Source: Rhodocyclales bacterium (lineage in GTDB: Bacteria > Pseudomonadota > Gammaproteobacteria > Burkholderiales > Rhodocyclaceae). Taken from it: a DNA stretch of 63,740 nucleotides. The translations under genes and the position numbers were made by a program. Below the pieces are notes generated by a model. That model saw nothing but the letters and a program-made list of their open reading frames with translations, was not told where the DNA came from and searched no databases. Of the stretch, positions 25,008-35,012 are shown in pieces. The stretch covers positions 1-63,740 of the forward strand of contig JAPLQY010000112.1 of assembly GCA_026399475.1 (NCBI GenBank), in the 5' to 3' direction. Within the stretch, counting starts at the first letter, position 1, and each line of letters opens with the position of its first letter.

Positions 25008-26864
25008 GTGAAATTATCCGCGGATCGGAAGATCGTGAAGCACGGAAATTTGAAGCGCGGCGTTTCAGCCTGTGCCCTGATTGCAGGGTACATCGCCCTG
25101 GCTGGCGGAGTGGCTGGGCAGGCACAGGCTGCCGCGGTAGGGAAGAAACCCGCTGTCGCCAGGCAACCGACCACGGAGAGCGAAGTATTGCGGCGCTTGC
25201 AGGAACTGGAAGCCCAGGTCACCCAATACCGCGAGGAAACAGGACGGCTGCGGGCAGAACTGGCACAGAAACAGGGCGCCGTACCGGTAGCGGCGAAAGT
25301 TCCCGAAGGGACGCAGCGCGCTGGCGCTGGCGGCACGGCGACAAAACCCGCTGCGGCGGGCGGAGATTGGGACGAACCCGAGGTGGACAAGAAGGCCGAG
25401 GGGCGTGACGACGAGGCGCGCCGCCGCCTGCTGGTACTGGAAACCCAAAACCGGAAGTCTGCGGCCGAGATCGCCAAGCGGGAGGAAGCGCAAAAGGACA
25501 AAGTGCAGTTCGACTTCTCGGGCAAGTACAAGGCGCAGGTCAATTCGCGCCACAACTTCAATCTGGGCAATCCGCTGCAGCAGTGGAAATATGACAACAA
25601 CACCTTTGTCGACCACCGCTTCTCGCTGCAGATCGATGCCACCTACGAAGCGCTGCTGACGCGACTGGTGCTCGACAAGGGCAACTTCGTCAGCGACTGG
25701 AAGGAAGACAGCGAAGGCACCATGGAGCGCTGGGGCCAGTTCCGGACCCCCAGTTCGCCGCTGGTACGCGAATTGTTCGTCCAGTACACGAGCCCGGAAT
25801 TCATGGCGCGAGTCGGACGGCAAAACTGGGATATCGGGCAAAGAATCGTGCTCGAAGGGCCGATGGACGGCATCCGCTTCCAGTATCCGCTCGGGCAACT
25901 GCCGTGGGGGCAGACCACGTTGTCGGCCGGCTACATGGCCGTGCCCGGCGGCTATAGCAGCTATGCCACCTTCAATGCCACGGGCGGACGGCTGGGCGGC
26001 ACTCGCCAGGAGATATTCGGTGCCTCCAACAGTCTCGACGCCTTTTATGCCGATCTCGACATTCGCGCCTCACGCGCGCTGCGCGTCAAGCCTTACCTGC
26101 TCAAGGTGATCGATCGCGGCGGAGCCGGCGATCCCGACATGAATCTCGACAAGGACTTCAACGCCGCCACCCTGCCGCGCGATGGGCAATTCCGACCCTT
26201 GTGGGCAGGGGTTACGGCCTCGGCTGAATTCGGGCCATGGAAGCTCGATGGCGAAGCCGTCTCGCTTACCGGCGATTACGCAGCCGGACGCAAGCTGAGC
26301 GCAAACGCGCTGCTGCTCAAGGCCATGCGTGACTTCGGCAAGCTTGGCTCCCTGGCGAATCTCTCCGCCGGAGTTCAGTTCGGTCGCGGCTCGGGCAACG
26401 AAACGAGCGACCCGGCCAATGGCACGGTGCGCAATTACAACGCGCTCTTCATGTGCCCCGAGCGCCACAAGTTCGGCAACATTTTCAGTGAAGACATCCG
26501 TGCCGGCTACTATGTTTGGGACAGCAATCTGTCCAATGTCACCTATTTCCGGGTGGACACGACCCTGGAACCGCGTCCGGGGCTGAAATTGACGCCCTCG
26601 CTGACACGGATATGGACGACCAAAGAGGTATTCAAGGGACGCGGACCGGTGAACGACTGGAGCCAGGGTGCCGCTACCTCGCTCGACAAGACCAGGGACG
26701 TTGGCTGGGAACTCGATCTCAATGCGAGCTTCCCGATCTACAAGCACGTGGACGGCTTCATCTCGCTCGGCAGCTTCAAGCCTGGCGCGGCCTACGCCCT
26801 GCCTGATGGCAGCAAGCCGAAGGCCGCACGCGAGATCGTTTTCCGCGCAGAGGTCAAGTTCTAG
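25008..26864 (+). CDS. Outer-membrane beta-barrel porin with N-terminal coiled coil
   Basis: About 618 residues. The start is uncertain: GTG 25008 gives an export signal (CALIAGYIALAGGVAGQAQAAA). Residues about 50-160 form a heptad-like coil (SEVLRRLQELEAQVTQYREE and DDEARRRLLVLETQNRKSAAEIAK). The rest is beta-rich with alternating aromatic segments and ends REIVFRAEVKF, the aromatic terminus of outer-membrane proteins. Coiled-coil porins often trimerise. In this operon it may serve transport of a substrate or a cytochrome-linked function; the latter is speculation. Confidence 0.75.
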   Translation: MKLSADRKIVKHGNLKRGVSACALIAGYIALAGGVAGQAQAAAVGKKPAVARQPTTESEVLRRLQELEAQVTQYREETGRLRAELAQKQGAVPVAAKVPEGTQRAGAGGTATKPAAAGGDWDEPEVDKKAEGRDDEARRRLLVLETQNRKSAAEIAKREEAQKDKVQFDFSGKYKAQVNSRHNFNLGNPLQQWKYDNNTFVDHRFSLQIDATYEALLTRLVLDKGNFVSDWKEDSEGTMERWGQFRTPSSPLVRELFVQYTSPEFMARVGRQNWDIGQRIVLEGPMDGIRFQYPLGQLPWGQTTLSAGYMAVPGGYSSYATFNATGGRLGGTRQEIFGASNSLDAFYADLDIRASRALRVKPYLLKVIDRGGAGDPDMNLDKDFNAATLPRDGQFRPLWAGVTASAEFGPWKLDGEAVSLTGDYAAGRKLSANALLLKAMRDFGKLGSLANLSAGVQFGRGSGNETSDPANGTVRNYNALFMCPERHKFGNIFSEDIRAGYYVWDSNLSNVTYFRVDTTLEPRPGLKLTPSLTRIWTTKEVFKGRGPVNDWSQGAATSLDKTRDVGWELDLNASFPIYKHVDGFISLGSFKPGAAYALPDGSKPKAAREIVFRAEVKF

Positions 26865-26866
26865 CC

Positions 26867-27226
26867 ATGAACAACATCGTGCATGCAAGCGTGCTGATGG
26901 GCGGTTGCCTCGCTGGCAGCTTTTTACCGCTGGCGGCATTAGCAGAGGACGGTCCGTCGGTCGCGATAGTCGCAGAGAGCCTTTGTACCAATCGATCGGT
27001 GAAGATCATCGCCTTGTATGCCGATGTCACTGCAATGACGCCACCATTGAGCTACCACTGGAAACTGGGGAATGGCGAGGAATGGAATGGGCCGGAAGTG
27101 CCGGAACAGGAATATGAAGTCGGTCGTTACGACGTGCTGCTGGCGGTTAAGGATGGCGCCGGGCGGGTGAAGAAAGCCAGCGTGGCGATTGAAGCGGAAT
27201 CCCAAGGCTGCGGCGTCATCAGGTAG
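26867..27226 (+). CDS. Small exported PKD-like protein
   Basis: 119 residues with a signal peptide ending near LAALAED, followed by a single immunoglobulin-like/PKD-type unit (LSYHWKLGNGEEWNG ... YDVLLAVKDGAGR). It ends in QGCGVIR, with one Cys near the C-terminus and another in SLCTNRS. It starts 2 bp after the porin stop. It resembles the C-terminal PKD unit of the next gene, which also ends in Cys residues. Confidence 0.65.
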   Translation: MNNIVHASVLMGGCLAGSFLPLAALAEDGPSVAIVAESLCTNRSVKIIALYADVTAMTPPLSYHWKLGNGEEWNGPEVPEQEYEVGRYDVLLAVKDGAGRVKKASVAIEAESQGCGVIR

Positions 27227-27261
27227 TTAGAGCCAGCTTAGTCAGAGAACAAAAGGAAGCA

Positions 27262-28191
27262 ATGATGAAATTTCTAGCGATTGTGGTGTTTGCGTTTTGG
27301 AGCGTTGTCGCCTCGGCGGAAGATGCGTCCATCGTGCGCCTCTCCCAGAGCGACGGCAGTGTCGAGATTCGCAAGAGTGGCGCCAAGGACTGGAAGCCGG
27401 CCAAGGAGGGCGACGTGCTGGAGCGCGGCGACCGGATCGCGACGCACGAGAAATCAGCGGCGCTGCTGTCATGGACCAACGGCAGCATGGTAAAGCTCTA
27501 TCCGAACACCGAGATCGAACTGGCCGGGGTCTCCTTCGACCTGGAAAAGAAACTGGAACAGACCATCCTCGAACTCGTCAAGGGACGCGTGTTTGCCAAG
27601 GCCCAGGTACCCGAGCATCTATTCGCCGATTTCCAGATCCGCATGGGTGGGCTGAGCACGCGCGCGCAGGGCGCCGAATTCGCCCTTAACTTCGATCCGG
27701 ACAAGAAGAGTTTTACGGCGTGGACAGTGCTCGGTCGTTTGATCGCCGACACGGGCACCGAGATCCAGCGTATTGACGACGGCTCGCAAGCCACGATCCA
27801 GACTGGAGTCAAGCCGGGCGGCACCGCGGCCATGGAAGACAAGATCAAGCAGTCGCTGACGAAGGTGTCGAAAGATATCGGCGGCAGCCTCCTGATCGAC
27901 GAAGTGGGTGCGGCGGCGGGTGGCAAGTTCGCCGTGAAGATCGGCGGGGTCGCCAGTCGCCGCGGCAATGCGCCTTACAAGGTGAGCATGAAAGCGCTGA
28001 CCAAGGGCGGCAGCGGCAAGCTGAAGTCAATCTCGTGGGAATTCGGCGACGGCGAATCGGCGAAGACGAAAGACATAGAGCACACCTTCACTCAGGGTCT
28101 GTATGTAGTGATCCTGCGGGCGGAAGACGAAAACGGCGAGAAGGCAACCGCCCAGACGGCCATCTCGGTGGAAGCGGACTGCGGCTGCTGA
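27262..28191 (+). CDS. FecR-domain plus PKD-domain exported protein
   Basis: 309 residues. After a signal peptide (IVVFAFWSVVASAED) there is a FecR-type domain (VEIRKSGAKDWKPAKEGDVLERGDRI through MGGLSTRAQGAEFAL), an interdomain helix, and a C-terminal PKD unit (KSISWEFGDGESAKTKDIEHTF). The protein ends DCGC. The FecR domain here is probably structural or peptidoglycan-facing rather than a sigma-factor partner, since no ECF sigma gene is nearby. It lies between the porin and the tetraheme cytochrome, so it may organise them. Confidence 0.75.
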   Translation: MMKFLAIVVFAFWSVVASAEDASIVRLSQSDGSVEIRKSGAKDWKPAKEGDVLERGDRIATHEKSAALLSWTNGSMVKLYPNTEIELAGVSFDLEKKLEQTILELVKGRVFAKAQVPEHLFADFQIRMGGLSTRAQGAEFALNFDPDKKSFTAWTVLGRLIADTGTEIQRIDDGSQATIQTGVKPGGTAAMEDKIKQSLTKVSKDIGGSLLIDEVGAAAGGKFAVKIGGVASRRGNAPYKVSMKALTKGGSGKLKSISWEFGDGESAKTKDIEHTFTQGLYVVILRAEDENGEKATAQTAISVEADCGC

Positions 28192-28235
28192 GGGTCGGCG
28201 GCCATCGGATCATCTTTGGAATGGAGGAAGAGAAA

Positions 28236-28937
28236 ATGAAGCGATTCCTGCAACAACTGCTGGGTGCCGCGGCCCTGGCCTGTCTGGCGCAAGCGGCGGT
28301 CGCCGTACCGAGCTATGTCGGCGTCAAGGTCTGTACCAAATGTCATGACCTCTACGGCGACGCTTGGGCTGGAACGTCGCACTCCAAGGCCTTCGAATCC
28401 CTGAAAGCCAACACCAAGGTCGAGGAGAAAAAGAAGGCCAAGCTCGATCCGGCCAAGGATTACACCCAAGACAAGGACTGCGTCGGCTGCCACAGCACGG
28501 GCTTCGGCAAGCCCGGCGGCTATGCCTTGGGCAAGGATCCGGGTGGGCCGGAAAAACTGGGATCGGTGGGCTGCGAAGCCTGTCATGGTGCTGGCTCGGA
28601 CTATCGCGACGAACATGGCACGGCGGAAAAGAAGTTGTTGAGGTCGCAGCAGAGCACGCCGCGCAAGCTCATCGCAGGCAAGGGCCAGAACTTCGACTAT
28701 GAAAAGGCCTGCGCGGCCTGCCATCTGAATTTCCAGGGTTCGCCGCTCAAGGGTGCCAAGGCGCCATTCACGCCCTTTACGCCCGCCGTCGATGGCAAGT
28801 ACAAGTTCGAGTTCGACAAGGCAGTGCGCACCAAGGCCTTGCACGAACACTACAAGCTGAAAGGCTCCTTCGAAGGCGAACCCGTGCCCAAGATACGCGC
28901 CGAATTCCAGAAGACCGCCAAGGACATTCCGGAATGA
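28236..28937 (+). CDS. Tetraheme c554-type cytochrome
   Basis: 233 residues from ATG 28236 with GGAGGAAG upstream. It has a Sec signal (LLGAAALACLAQAAVAVP) and four haem sites: CTKCH, CVGCH, CEACH and CAACH. The layout (VCTKCHDLYGDAW, SHSKAFESL) is that of the cytochrome c554 / multihaem scaffold family. It probably accepts electrons from the adjacent NapC-like protein. Its stop overlaps the start of that gene (ATGA). Confidence 0.88.
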   Translation: MKRFLQQLLGAAALACLAQAAVAVPSYVGVKVCTKCHDLYGDAWAGTSHSKAFESLKANTKVEEKKKAKLDPAKDYTQDKDCVGCHSTGFGKPGGYALGKDPGGPEKLGSVGCEACHGAGSDYRDEHGTAEKKLLRSQQSTPRKLIAGKGQNFDYEKACAACHLNFQGSPLKGAKAPFTPFTPAVDGKYKFEFDKAVRTKALHEHYKLKGSFEGEPVPKIRAEFQKTAKDIPE

Positions 28938-29560
28938 GCGATTCGAAGCCACCGGGCGACGCGACCGAAGGCCAAGGCCCCGGTACGTTCGCCCGTGCCT
29001 GGACAGTTCTCAGGCATCCCAGCGCCAGGTTTTCCATACTGTCGGTGGTGGTGGTCGGTTTCCTGTCCGGGATCTTCTTCTGGGGCGGATTCAACACTGG
29101 CATGGAGGCGACGAATACGCTGGAGTTCTGCATCTCCTGCCACGAGATGCAGGACACGGTCTATCAGGAATACAAGAAGACCATTCACTACTCGAACCGC
29201 AGCGGCGTTCGCGCCGTCTGCTCCGACTGCCACGTGCCGAAGGACTGGGTGCACAAGATGGCCCGCAAGATTCAGGCCTCCGGCGAGATCTACGGCAAGA
29301 TCATGGGCACCATCGACACGCCGGAGAAGTTCGAGGCCAAGCGTCTGGAACTGGCACAACACGAATGGGACCGCATGAAAAAGTCCGATTCGCGCGAGTG
29401 CCGCAACTGCCACACCTTCGACGGCATGGCGAAAGAGGCCCAGACGTCGACAGCCTGGCGCCGGCACAAAGGCGCCATTGAGAAGGGCGAGACCTGCATC
29501 GACTGCCACAAGGGCATCGCGCACAAGGACCCGTCCGGAGCCAAGAAAGAGAAGGAATAG
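28934..29560 (+). CDS. NapC/NirT-family membrane tetraheme cytochrome (quinol oxidase)
   Basis: 208 residues: an N-terminal membrane anchor (SILSVVVVGFLSGIFFWGG) and four haem sites CISCH, CSDCH, CRNCH and CIDCH. The family oxidises quinol and hands electrons to periplasmic reductases. It takes the place of the NrfD/PsrC membrane subunit missing from this operon. It is strikingly similar to the paralogue at 62474-63064 in the nir operon, sharing long identical stretches around the first haems. Confidence 0.92.
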   Translation: MSDSKPPGDATEGQGPGTFARAWTVLRHPSARFSILSVVVVGFLSGIFFWGGFNTGMEATNTLEFCISCHEMQDTVYQEYKKTIHYSNRSGVRAVCSDCHVPKDWVHKMARKIQASGEIYGKIMGTIDTPEKFEAKRLELAQHEWDRMKKSDSRECRNCHTFDGMAKEAQTSTAWRRHKGAIEKGETCIDCHKGIAHKDPSGAKKEKE

Positions 29561-29562
29561 CC

Positions 29563-30534
29563 GTGCTGCTCGATGGGTTCGGCCGGCGCGTCGACTATCT
29601 CAGGCTATCGGTTACGGACCGTTGCGATCTGCGCTGTTCGTACTGCATGCCCGAGGGATTCAAGGGCTACGAGGAACCGAAACACTGGCTGAGCTTCGAC
29701 GAAATCGAGCGTCTGCTGGCGGTATTCGCCCGCCTGGGACTCAGGCGTGTCCGGCTCACGGGCGGCGAGCCCCTGCTGCGCAAGAATCTGCCCGATCTGG
29801 CGCGACGCCTTGCGGCATTGCCGGGTATCGACGATCTCTCCCTGTCGACCAACGGTACGCAGTTGGCGAAATTTGCCGCGCCGTTGCGGCAGGCCGGAGT
29901 CACCCGGCTGAATGTCAGTCTGGACTCGCTGGAGCGTGAGCGGTTTCAGTCGATCTGCAGAAGGGACGCGCTATCGCAGGTCATCGATGGATTGGAGGTC
30001 GCGCGAAGCGAAGGTTTTCGCTCCATCAAGATCAACATGGTGGCGCTGTCCGGCACGACGGATGCGGAAATCGATGCGATGGCGGCCTATTGCATGGAGC
30101 GTGGTTTTGTCCTGCGGCTGATCGAAACCATGCCTATGGGCGAGACTGGCCGCAGCGCCGGATTCCTCGATTTGAGGCCGGTGCGCGAACGCCTGCGGCA
30201 GCGTTTCAGCCTGATCGACGGCGTGGTTCCGGGCGGCGGACCGGCGCGCTACCTGGTCTCGTCCGACGGCAGTTTCCAGATCGGATTCATCACGCCCATC
30301 TCCCAGCACTTCTGTGAAACCTGCAATCGGGTGCGCCTGTCAGTCGACGGCAGCTTGCATCTATGTCTGGGCCAGAACGACTCGGTGGATTTCCGTACGT
30401 TGCTGCGATCGGGCTGCGCCGATGCCGACCTCGAAGAAAGGTTGCGGGCTGCCTTGCACGCAAAACCCTGGCGTCACGAGTTTCGTGAGCGGCCGCAGCA
30501 GATCATTCGTGTGATGTCTGCTACCGGCGGATGA
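29563..30534 (+). CDS. moaA: GTP 3',8-cyclase (molybdenum cofactor biosynthesis)
   Basis: 323 residues from GTG 29563, two bases after the previous stop. The radical-SAM cluster is CDLRCSYC, and the second cluster is in FCETCNRVR with a later Cys in LCLGQ. It has TGGEPLLR, the N-terminal DGFGRRVDYLRLS, and the C-terminal Gly-Gly (SATGG) needed for activity. It makes the first intermediate of molybdopterin, and its place at the end of this operon fits a need for cofactor during anaerobic respiration. Confidence 0.93.
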   Translation: MLLDGFGRRVDYLRLSVTDRCDLRCSYCMPEGFKGYEEPKHWLSFDEIERLLAVFARLGLRRVRLTGGEPLLRKNLPDLARRLAALPGIDDLSLSTNGTQLAKFAAPLRQAGVTRLNVSLDSLERERFQSICRRDALSQVIDGLEVARSEGFRSIKINMVALSGTTDAEIDAMAAYCMERGFVLRLIETMPMGETGRSAGFLDLRPVRERLRQRFSLIDGVVPGGGPARYLVSSDGSFQIGFITPISQHFCETCNRVRLSVDGSLHLCLGQNDSVDFRTLLRSGCADADLEERLRAALHAKPWRHEFRERPQQIIRVMSATGG

Positions 30535-30595
30535 CTGAAGGCCGACAGCCAAGCTATGCAAAAGGATATAGAGAATCTGTGCAAATGGACGTTTG

Positions 30596-30638
30596 CTTTG
30601 ACCATGGTCAAAGTGCACGCATCCGAGTGGCGTAGTCT
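30596..30638 (+). promoter_or_regulatory. FNR/Dnr-type box and -10 element of type II molybdoenzyme operon
   Basis: CTTTGACCATGGTCAAAG (30596-30613) is a perfect 18-bp palindrome containing TTGAC-N4-GTCAA. TAGTCT at 30633-30638 fits a -10 element and puts the start near 30645, about 41 bases from the box centre. This is the class II activator position for FNR/Dnr proteins. Confidence 0.72.
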
Positions 30639-30698
30639 CGATCACAATGAATTTGACATGCATTTCCGGATAACCGTTTCAAACTTGGAGACAGCACG

Positions 30699-33446
30699 AT
30701 GAACACTCCGATCGATGGCAACAACCGCCGCAGATTCCTGCAGATCTCCGGCGCGGCACTGGCCAACATGGCGGTACCTTCCAGCGTGTGGGCATTTCAA
30801 AAGATCCTGCCCATCGATGACCCCCTCAAGAGCTACCCCTACCGCGGTTGGGAAGACCTTTACCGCAAGGAATGGACGTGGGATTCGGTCGGCTTCACCA
30901 CCCACTCGAATGGCTGCGTCGGCGGTTGTGCGTGGAAGGTATTCGTCAAGAACGGCATCGCGATGCGCGACGAGCAGGTCAGCGAATATCCGCAACTGCC
31001 GGGCATTCCCGACATGAATCCGCGCGGCTGCCAGAAGGGCGCCGTGTATTGCTCCTGGGTCAAGCAGCCCGACTTCCTCAAGTATCCGCTCAAGCGCGTC
31101 GGCGCCCGTGGCGAGCGCAAGTGGAAGCGCATTTCCTGGGACGAAGCGCTGACCGAGATCGCCGACAAGATCATCGATACCACGCTGAAGCGCGGCCCCG
31201 GCAATATCTGCATGCCCAAGCGTCCCTTTGCCGTCATCAGCAACAATGGCTACACGCGCCTGGCGAATCTGCTCGGCGCCATCAAGCCCGATGTCTCCTC
31301 GATGACCGGCGACCTGTATCCCGGTATTCAGACAGTGAGGATGCCGGCACGGACGGTGTCCACCTTCGATGATTGGTTCACCTCCGACCTGATCCTGATG
31401 TGGCACAAGAATCCGATCGTCACGCGGATTCCGGATGCGCACTTCCTGATGGAAGCACGCTACAACGGGGCGCGGCTGGTGAATATCTCGGCGGACTACA
31501 ACCCCTCCTCGGTGCACTCCGACCTGTTCGTGCCGGTGAAGATGGGTACGGACTCTCATCTTGCCGCGGCGATCGTGAACCAGTTGATCGCCGGCAAGCA
31601 CTACAAGGCCGACTACCTGAAAGAGCAAACCGATTTGCCCTTCCTGGTGCGTACCGACAACGGCAAGTTCCTGCGCGAGAAGGATTTCAAGCCTGACGGC
31701 AGTGTGGAAATTTTCTACGTCTGGGATACGAAAACCGGCAAGGCTGTGCCAGCGCCCGGCAGCATGGGCAGCAAGGACAAGACCTTGAAGCTCGGCGCTG
31801 TCGTTCCAGCGCTGGAGGGGACTTTCGAGGCGGAGGGCATCAAGGTCACGACAGTCTTCGAGCGCCTGAAAGCCGAAATCGCTCCCTACACACCCGAGGC
31901 CACCCAGGCCGAGACCGGTGTGCATCCTACCGTGGTGCGCAAGCTCGTCGGCTGGATCGCCGAGTGCAAGGCCCTGCGCATTCTCGACGGCTACAACAAC
32001 CAGAAGCACATGGACGGGTTCCAGTGCGGACGCCTGAAGATTCTCATCCTGACCCTGATCGGCCACCACGGCACTACCGGTGCGATCGACACCACCTACG
32101 AAGGCTGGCGACTGGAAGGCTCCACCGAAATGAACACGGTGAAGGGCAAGCCGGGGCGCAGCGTCTCCATGGTGCTGGCGCAGTGGGTGTGGGGTGAGCA
32201 ATATCGGCGCACCAAGGCCTACTACGACGACGCGCAGTTGAAGGAACAGGTCGGCTTCGGCGTCGACGACATGGAGGCCTTGCGCATCGAGTCCGAGGCC
32301 AAGGGCTGGATGCCCAAGTGGCAGTCGATCAAGGATCCGGTGGTCTACATCAACGCCGGCATCAACATCTTCGCCACCTCCAACGGCTACCAGCATTTGG
32401 CGGAGAATTTCCTCAAGCGCTGCGAACTGCTGGTGGTGGTGGACTTCCGCCTGAACTCGGGGGCCATGTACGCCGACATCGTGCTGCCCGCCGCACCCGA
32501 GCAGCAGAAGCTGGACATCCGCGAGACCTCGGTGACGCGCTTCATCCACGCCTTCGGGCAGCCGATCAAGCCGATGTACGAGCGCAAGACCGACTGGCAG
32601 ATCAACGTGGCCCTGGCCCGGAAAATTCAGGAGCGGGCCAAGGCACGCGGCATCTCCAGGGTGGAAGATCCGGAGATCAAGAGCTGGATCGACTTCGACA
32701 AGGTCTATGACGAGTTCACCATGGACGGCAAGATTGCCAGTGACGAGGATGCACTGCGCTTTGTCATGGAGCGGTCCAAGGCGCTGGGCCCAGGCAGCTA
32801 CGAAGAGGCCATGAAGAAAGGCTTCGTCGCAGTGGGCGAATCGGCCGGCAAGACTGCGCCGATACCCAAGGACAAACCCTACCGTCCCTTTACGGTGAAC
32901 GTCACCGACAAGAAGCCCTACGGCACACTCACCGGACGCTTGCAGTTCTATGTTGACCACGAGTGGTTCCAGCGCTTCGGCGCGACGCTGCCGAAGCCGC
33001 AGATGAAAGGTGGCGGCCACCTCGGACCGAAGCGCTATCCGTTCAAGGCCAATTCGCCGCATACGCGCTGGGGCATCCACTCCTGGTGTCGCAATGAAAC
33101 ATGGCTGCTGCGCCATCAACGCGGCGAGCCGGACGTGTGCCTCAGCCCGAAGGCGATGGCGAAGAAGGGCATCAAGGACGGTGACATGGTGCGGGTGTTC
33201 AACTCCCAGGGCGAGTTTTTCGCCACGGTGAAGGCCTGGCCGGCGCTGCCGGATGACCAGCTCTTCTCCGAGCACGGCTGGGAGCAGTACCTGTACAAGA
33301 ACATGACCCACTACAACATGATCGGGGCCGAATTGATCAACCCGCTGGAACTGGTCGGTGGCTACGGTCACATCAAGTACGCGTCCGGCGGCTTCAACCC
33401 GAACCGCATCTTCTACGAAACGACGGTCGACGTCGAGAAAGCCTGA
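30699..33446 (+). CDS. Type II DMSO-reductase-family catalytic subunit (selenate/chlorate reductase or hydrocarbon dehydrogenase type)
   Basis: 915 residues. It has a twin-Arg signal ([14 protein letters not shown]). The FS0 cluster motif starts with His: [14 protein letters not shown], then [31 protein letters not shown] and [13 protein letters not shown] follow; the Asp in the latter lies where type II enzymes have their Mo ligand. The length and the HxxxC form place it with SerA, ClrA, DdhA, PcrA, EbdA and NarG. The A-B-D-C gene order matches ser/clr/ddh rather than ebd. The substrate cannot be fixed from sequence. Start ATG 30699 with GGAGA upstream. Confidence 0.88.
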   Translation: MNTPIDGNNRRRFLQISGAALANMAVPSSVWAFQKILPIDDPLKSYPYRGWEDLYRKEWTWDSVGFTTHSNGCVGGCAWKVFVKNGIAMRDEQVSEYPQLPGIPDMNPRGCQKGAVYCSWVKQPDFLKYPLKRVGARGERKWKRISWDEALTEIADKIIDTTLKRGPGNICMPKRPFAVISNNGYTRLANLLGAIKPDVSSMTGDLYPGIQTVRMPARTVSTFDDWFTSDLILMWHKNPIVTRIPDAHFLMEARYNGARLVNISADYNPSSVHSDLFVPVKMGTDSHLAAAIVNQLIAGKHYKADYLKEQTDLPFLVRTDNGKFLREKDFKPDGSVEIFYVWDTKTGKAVPAPGSMGSKDKTLKLGAVVPALEGTFEAEGIKVTTVFERLKAEIAPYTPEATQAETGVHPTVVRKLVGWIAECKALRILDGYNNQKHMDGFQCGRLKILILTLIGHHGTTGAIDTTYEGWRLEGSTEMNTVKGKPGRSVSMVLAQWVWGEQYRRTKAYYDDAQLKEQVGFGVDDMEALRIESEAKGWMPKWQSIKDPVVYINAGINIFATSNGYQHLAENFLKRCELLVVVDFRLNSGAMYADIVLPAAPEQQKLDIRETSVTRFIHAFGQPIKPMYERKTDWQINVALARKIQERAKARGISRVEDPEIKSWIDFDKVYDEFTMDGKIASDEDALRFVMERSKALGPGSYEEAMKKGFVAVGESAGKTAPIPKDKPYRPFTVNVTDKKPYGTLTGRLQFYVDHEWFQRFGATLPKPQMKGGGHLGPKRYPFKANSPHTRWGIHSWCRNETWLLRHQRGEPDVCLSPKAMAKKGIKDGDMVRVFNSQGEFFATVKAWPALPDDQLFSEHGWEQYLYKNMTHYNMIGAELINPLELVGGYGHIKYASGGFNPNRIFYETTVDVEKA

Positions 33447-33456
33447 GGAGCCAATC

Positions 33457-34434
33457 ATGAGACAGTTGGCCTACGTATTCGATCTGAACAAGTGCATCGG
33501 TTGCCACACCTGCACCATGGCCTGCAAGCAGTTGTGGACCAATCGCGACGGGCGCGAGTACATGTACTGGAACAACGTGGAAACCCGCCCCGGCAAGGGC
33601 TATCCGAAGAACTGGGAACAGAAGGGCGGCGGCTTCGACAAGGAGGGCAAGCTCAAGACCGACGGCAAGATTCCGCCACGTGAAGACTACGGCGGTCTCT
33701 GGGAGTACAACCTTCAGGAAGTGCTGCTGGAAGGCAAAGGCAACCAGGTGGTCCCCCACCAGAAGCCGACCTGGGGTCCGAACTGGGACGAGGACGAGGG
33801 CAAGGGCGTGTTCCCCAACAATCACTACTTCTACGTTCCACGCATCTGCAACCATTGCACCAACCCGGCTTGCCTCGCCGCCTGCCCTAACAAGGCGATC
33901 TACAAGCGCCCGGAGGACGGCCTCGTCGTCATCGATCAGGAGCGCTGCCGCGGTTACCGTTACTGCGTCAAGGCCTGCCCCTACGGCAAGGTGTATTTCA
34001 ATCTGCAAACCCAGAAGTCGGAGAAATGCATCGGCTGTTACCCACGGGTCGAGAAAGGCGTTCCGCCGGCCTGCGTCGCGCAATGCGTGGGCAAAATTCG
34101 CTTCGTCGGCTACCGTGACGACAAGGATGGACCGATCTACAAGCTGGTCGAGCAGTGGAAAGTGGCGCTGCCCTTGCACGCGGAATATGGCACCCAGCCC
34201 AACGTCTTTTACGTGCCGCCGATGAACACCACGCCGCTGGTTTTCGAGGAAGACGGCCGGCTAGGCGACAAGCCGCGCATCCCGCTGGCGGATCTCGAAG
34301 CCTTGTTCGGTCCCGGTGTCAAACCGGCGCTGGAAACCCTCGGGCGCGAGATGCAGAAGCGCCGCGAGGCAAAGGCCTCTGAACTGACAGAGATTCTGAT
34401 CGGCTACACCAACAAGGACAGGTACCGGCTATGA
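33457..34434 (+). CDS. Type II molybdoenzyme iron-sulfur (beta) subunit
   Basis: 325 residues. Clusters are [43 protein letters not shown] and [18 protein letters not shown]. In the third, Tyr occupies a place usually held by Cys, as expected for a 3Fe-4S cluster in this family. There is no signal peptide, so it is co-exported with the alpha subunit. ATG 33457 follows GAGGAG, ten bases after the alpha stop. Confidence 0.9.
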   Translation: MRQLAYVFDLNKCIGCHTCTMACKQLWTNRDGREYMYWNNVETRPGKGYPKNWEQKGGGFDKEGKLKTDGKIPPREDYGGLWEYNLQEVLLEGKGNQVVPHQKPTWGPNWDEDEGKGVFPNNHYFYVPRICNHCTNPACLAACPNKAIYKRPEDGLVVIDQERCRGYRYCVKACPYGKVYFNLQTQKSEKCIGCYPRVEKGVPPACVAQCVGKIRFVGYRDDKDGPIYKLVEQWKVALPLHAEYGTQPNVFYVPPMNTTPLVFEEDGRLGDKPRIPLADLEALFGPGVKPALETLGREMQKRREAKASELTEILIGYTNKDRYRL

Positions 34435-35012
34435 GCGACCCAATTGTGGATACAGGCACTCTGGCCGGCGCCTACCTGACCATGGCGCAGCTGTTCTCCT
34501 ACCCGAAGCCGGAAACCTGGAAACGCCTCACCGAGCTTGGCCTCGTCGATCCGGAGGTCACCGCGGCGGATTTGGAGGCGGAGTACCTCGCCGCCTTCGA
34601 AGTCGGCCGCGACACGTCGCCCGTACCTTTGTTCGAAGGCATGCATCGCGGCGATCTCGGGCGCGATGGAATTCTGGAAGACTTGCTGCGTTTTTACGAG
34701 TTCTTCGACGTGAAGCTCTCCGAGACCGACCGGGAGTATCCCGATCATCTGGTGACCGAGCTGGAATTCGTGGCGTGGCTATGCATGCAGGAGCAGACAG
34801 CCGAGCAGAAGGGCGGCGACGCGTTGCCCTACCGGCGGGCGGCGAGGGATTTCCTCGACAGGCACCTCCGCGCATGGCTGCCCAACTTTCGCAAGCGGCT
34901 GGAAGCGACGGAAACCGCTTACGCGCAGTATGGGACGACGCTCGCCGAACTGGTGGAAGCCCACCGCGGCAGGCTCGGCAAAGAATCGCAAGCATCGGGA
35001 GATACACCATGA
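34431..35012 (+). CDS. TorD-like chaperone of type II molybdoenzyme (delta)
   Basis: 193 residues, all-helical, without signal. [16 protein letters not shown] and [20 protein letters not shown] match the DdhD/SerD/NarJ chaperone group. It overlaps both neighbours (ATGA at each end), so it is translationally coupled. It should assist cofactor insertion before Tat export and is not part of the mature enzyme. Confidence 0.87.
   Translation: MSDPIVDTGTLAGAYLTMAQLFSYPKPETWKRLTELGLVDPEVTAADLEAEYLAAFEVGRDTSPVPLFEGMHRGDLGRDGILEDLLRFYEFFDVKLSETDREYPDHLVTELEFVAWLCMQEQTAEQKGGDALPYRRAARDFLDRHLRAWLPNFRKRLEATETAYAQYGTTLAELVEAHRGRLGKESQASGDTP

Noticed and set aside
30642..33458. A 938-residue open frame on the minus strand opposite the type II catalytic gene
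   Set aside because: It is Gly/Val/His/Arg-rich with no recognisable domain and mirrors the codon bias of the plus-strand gene, which has clear family motifs.
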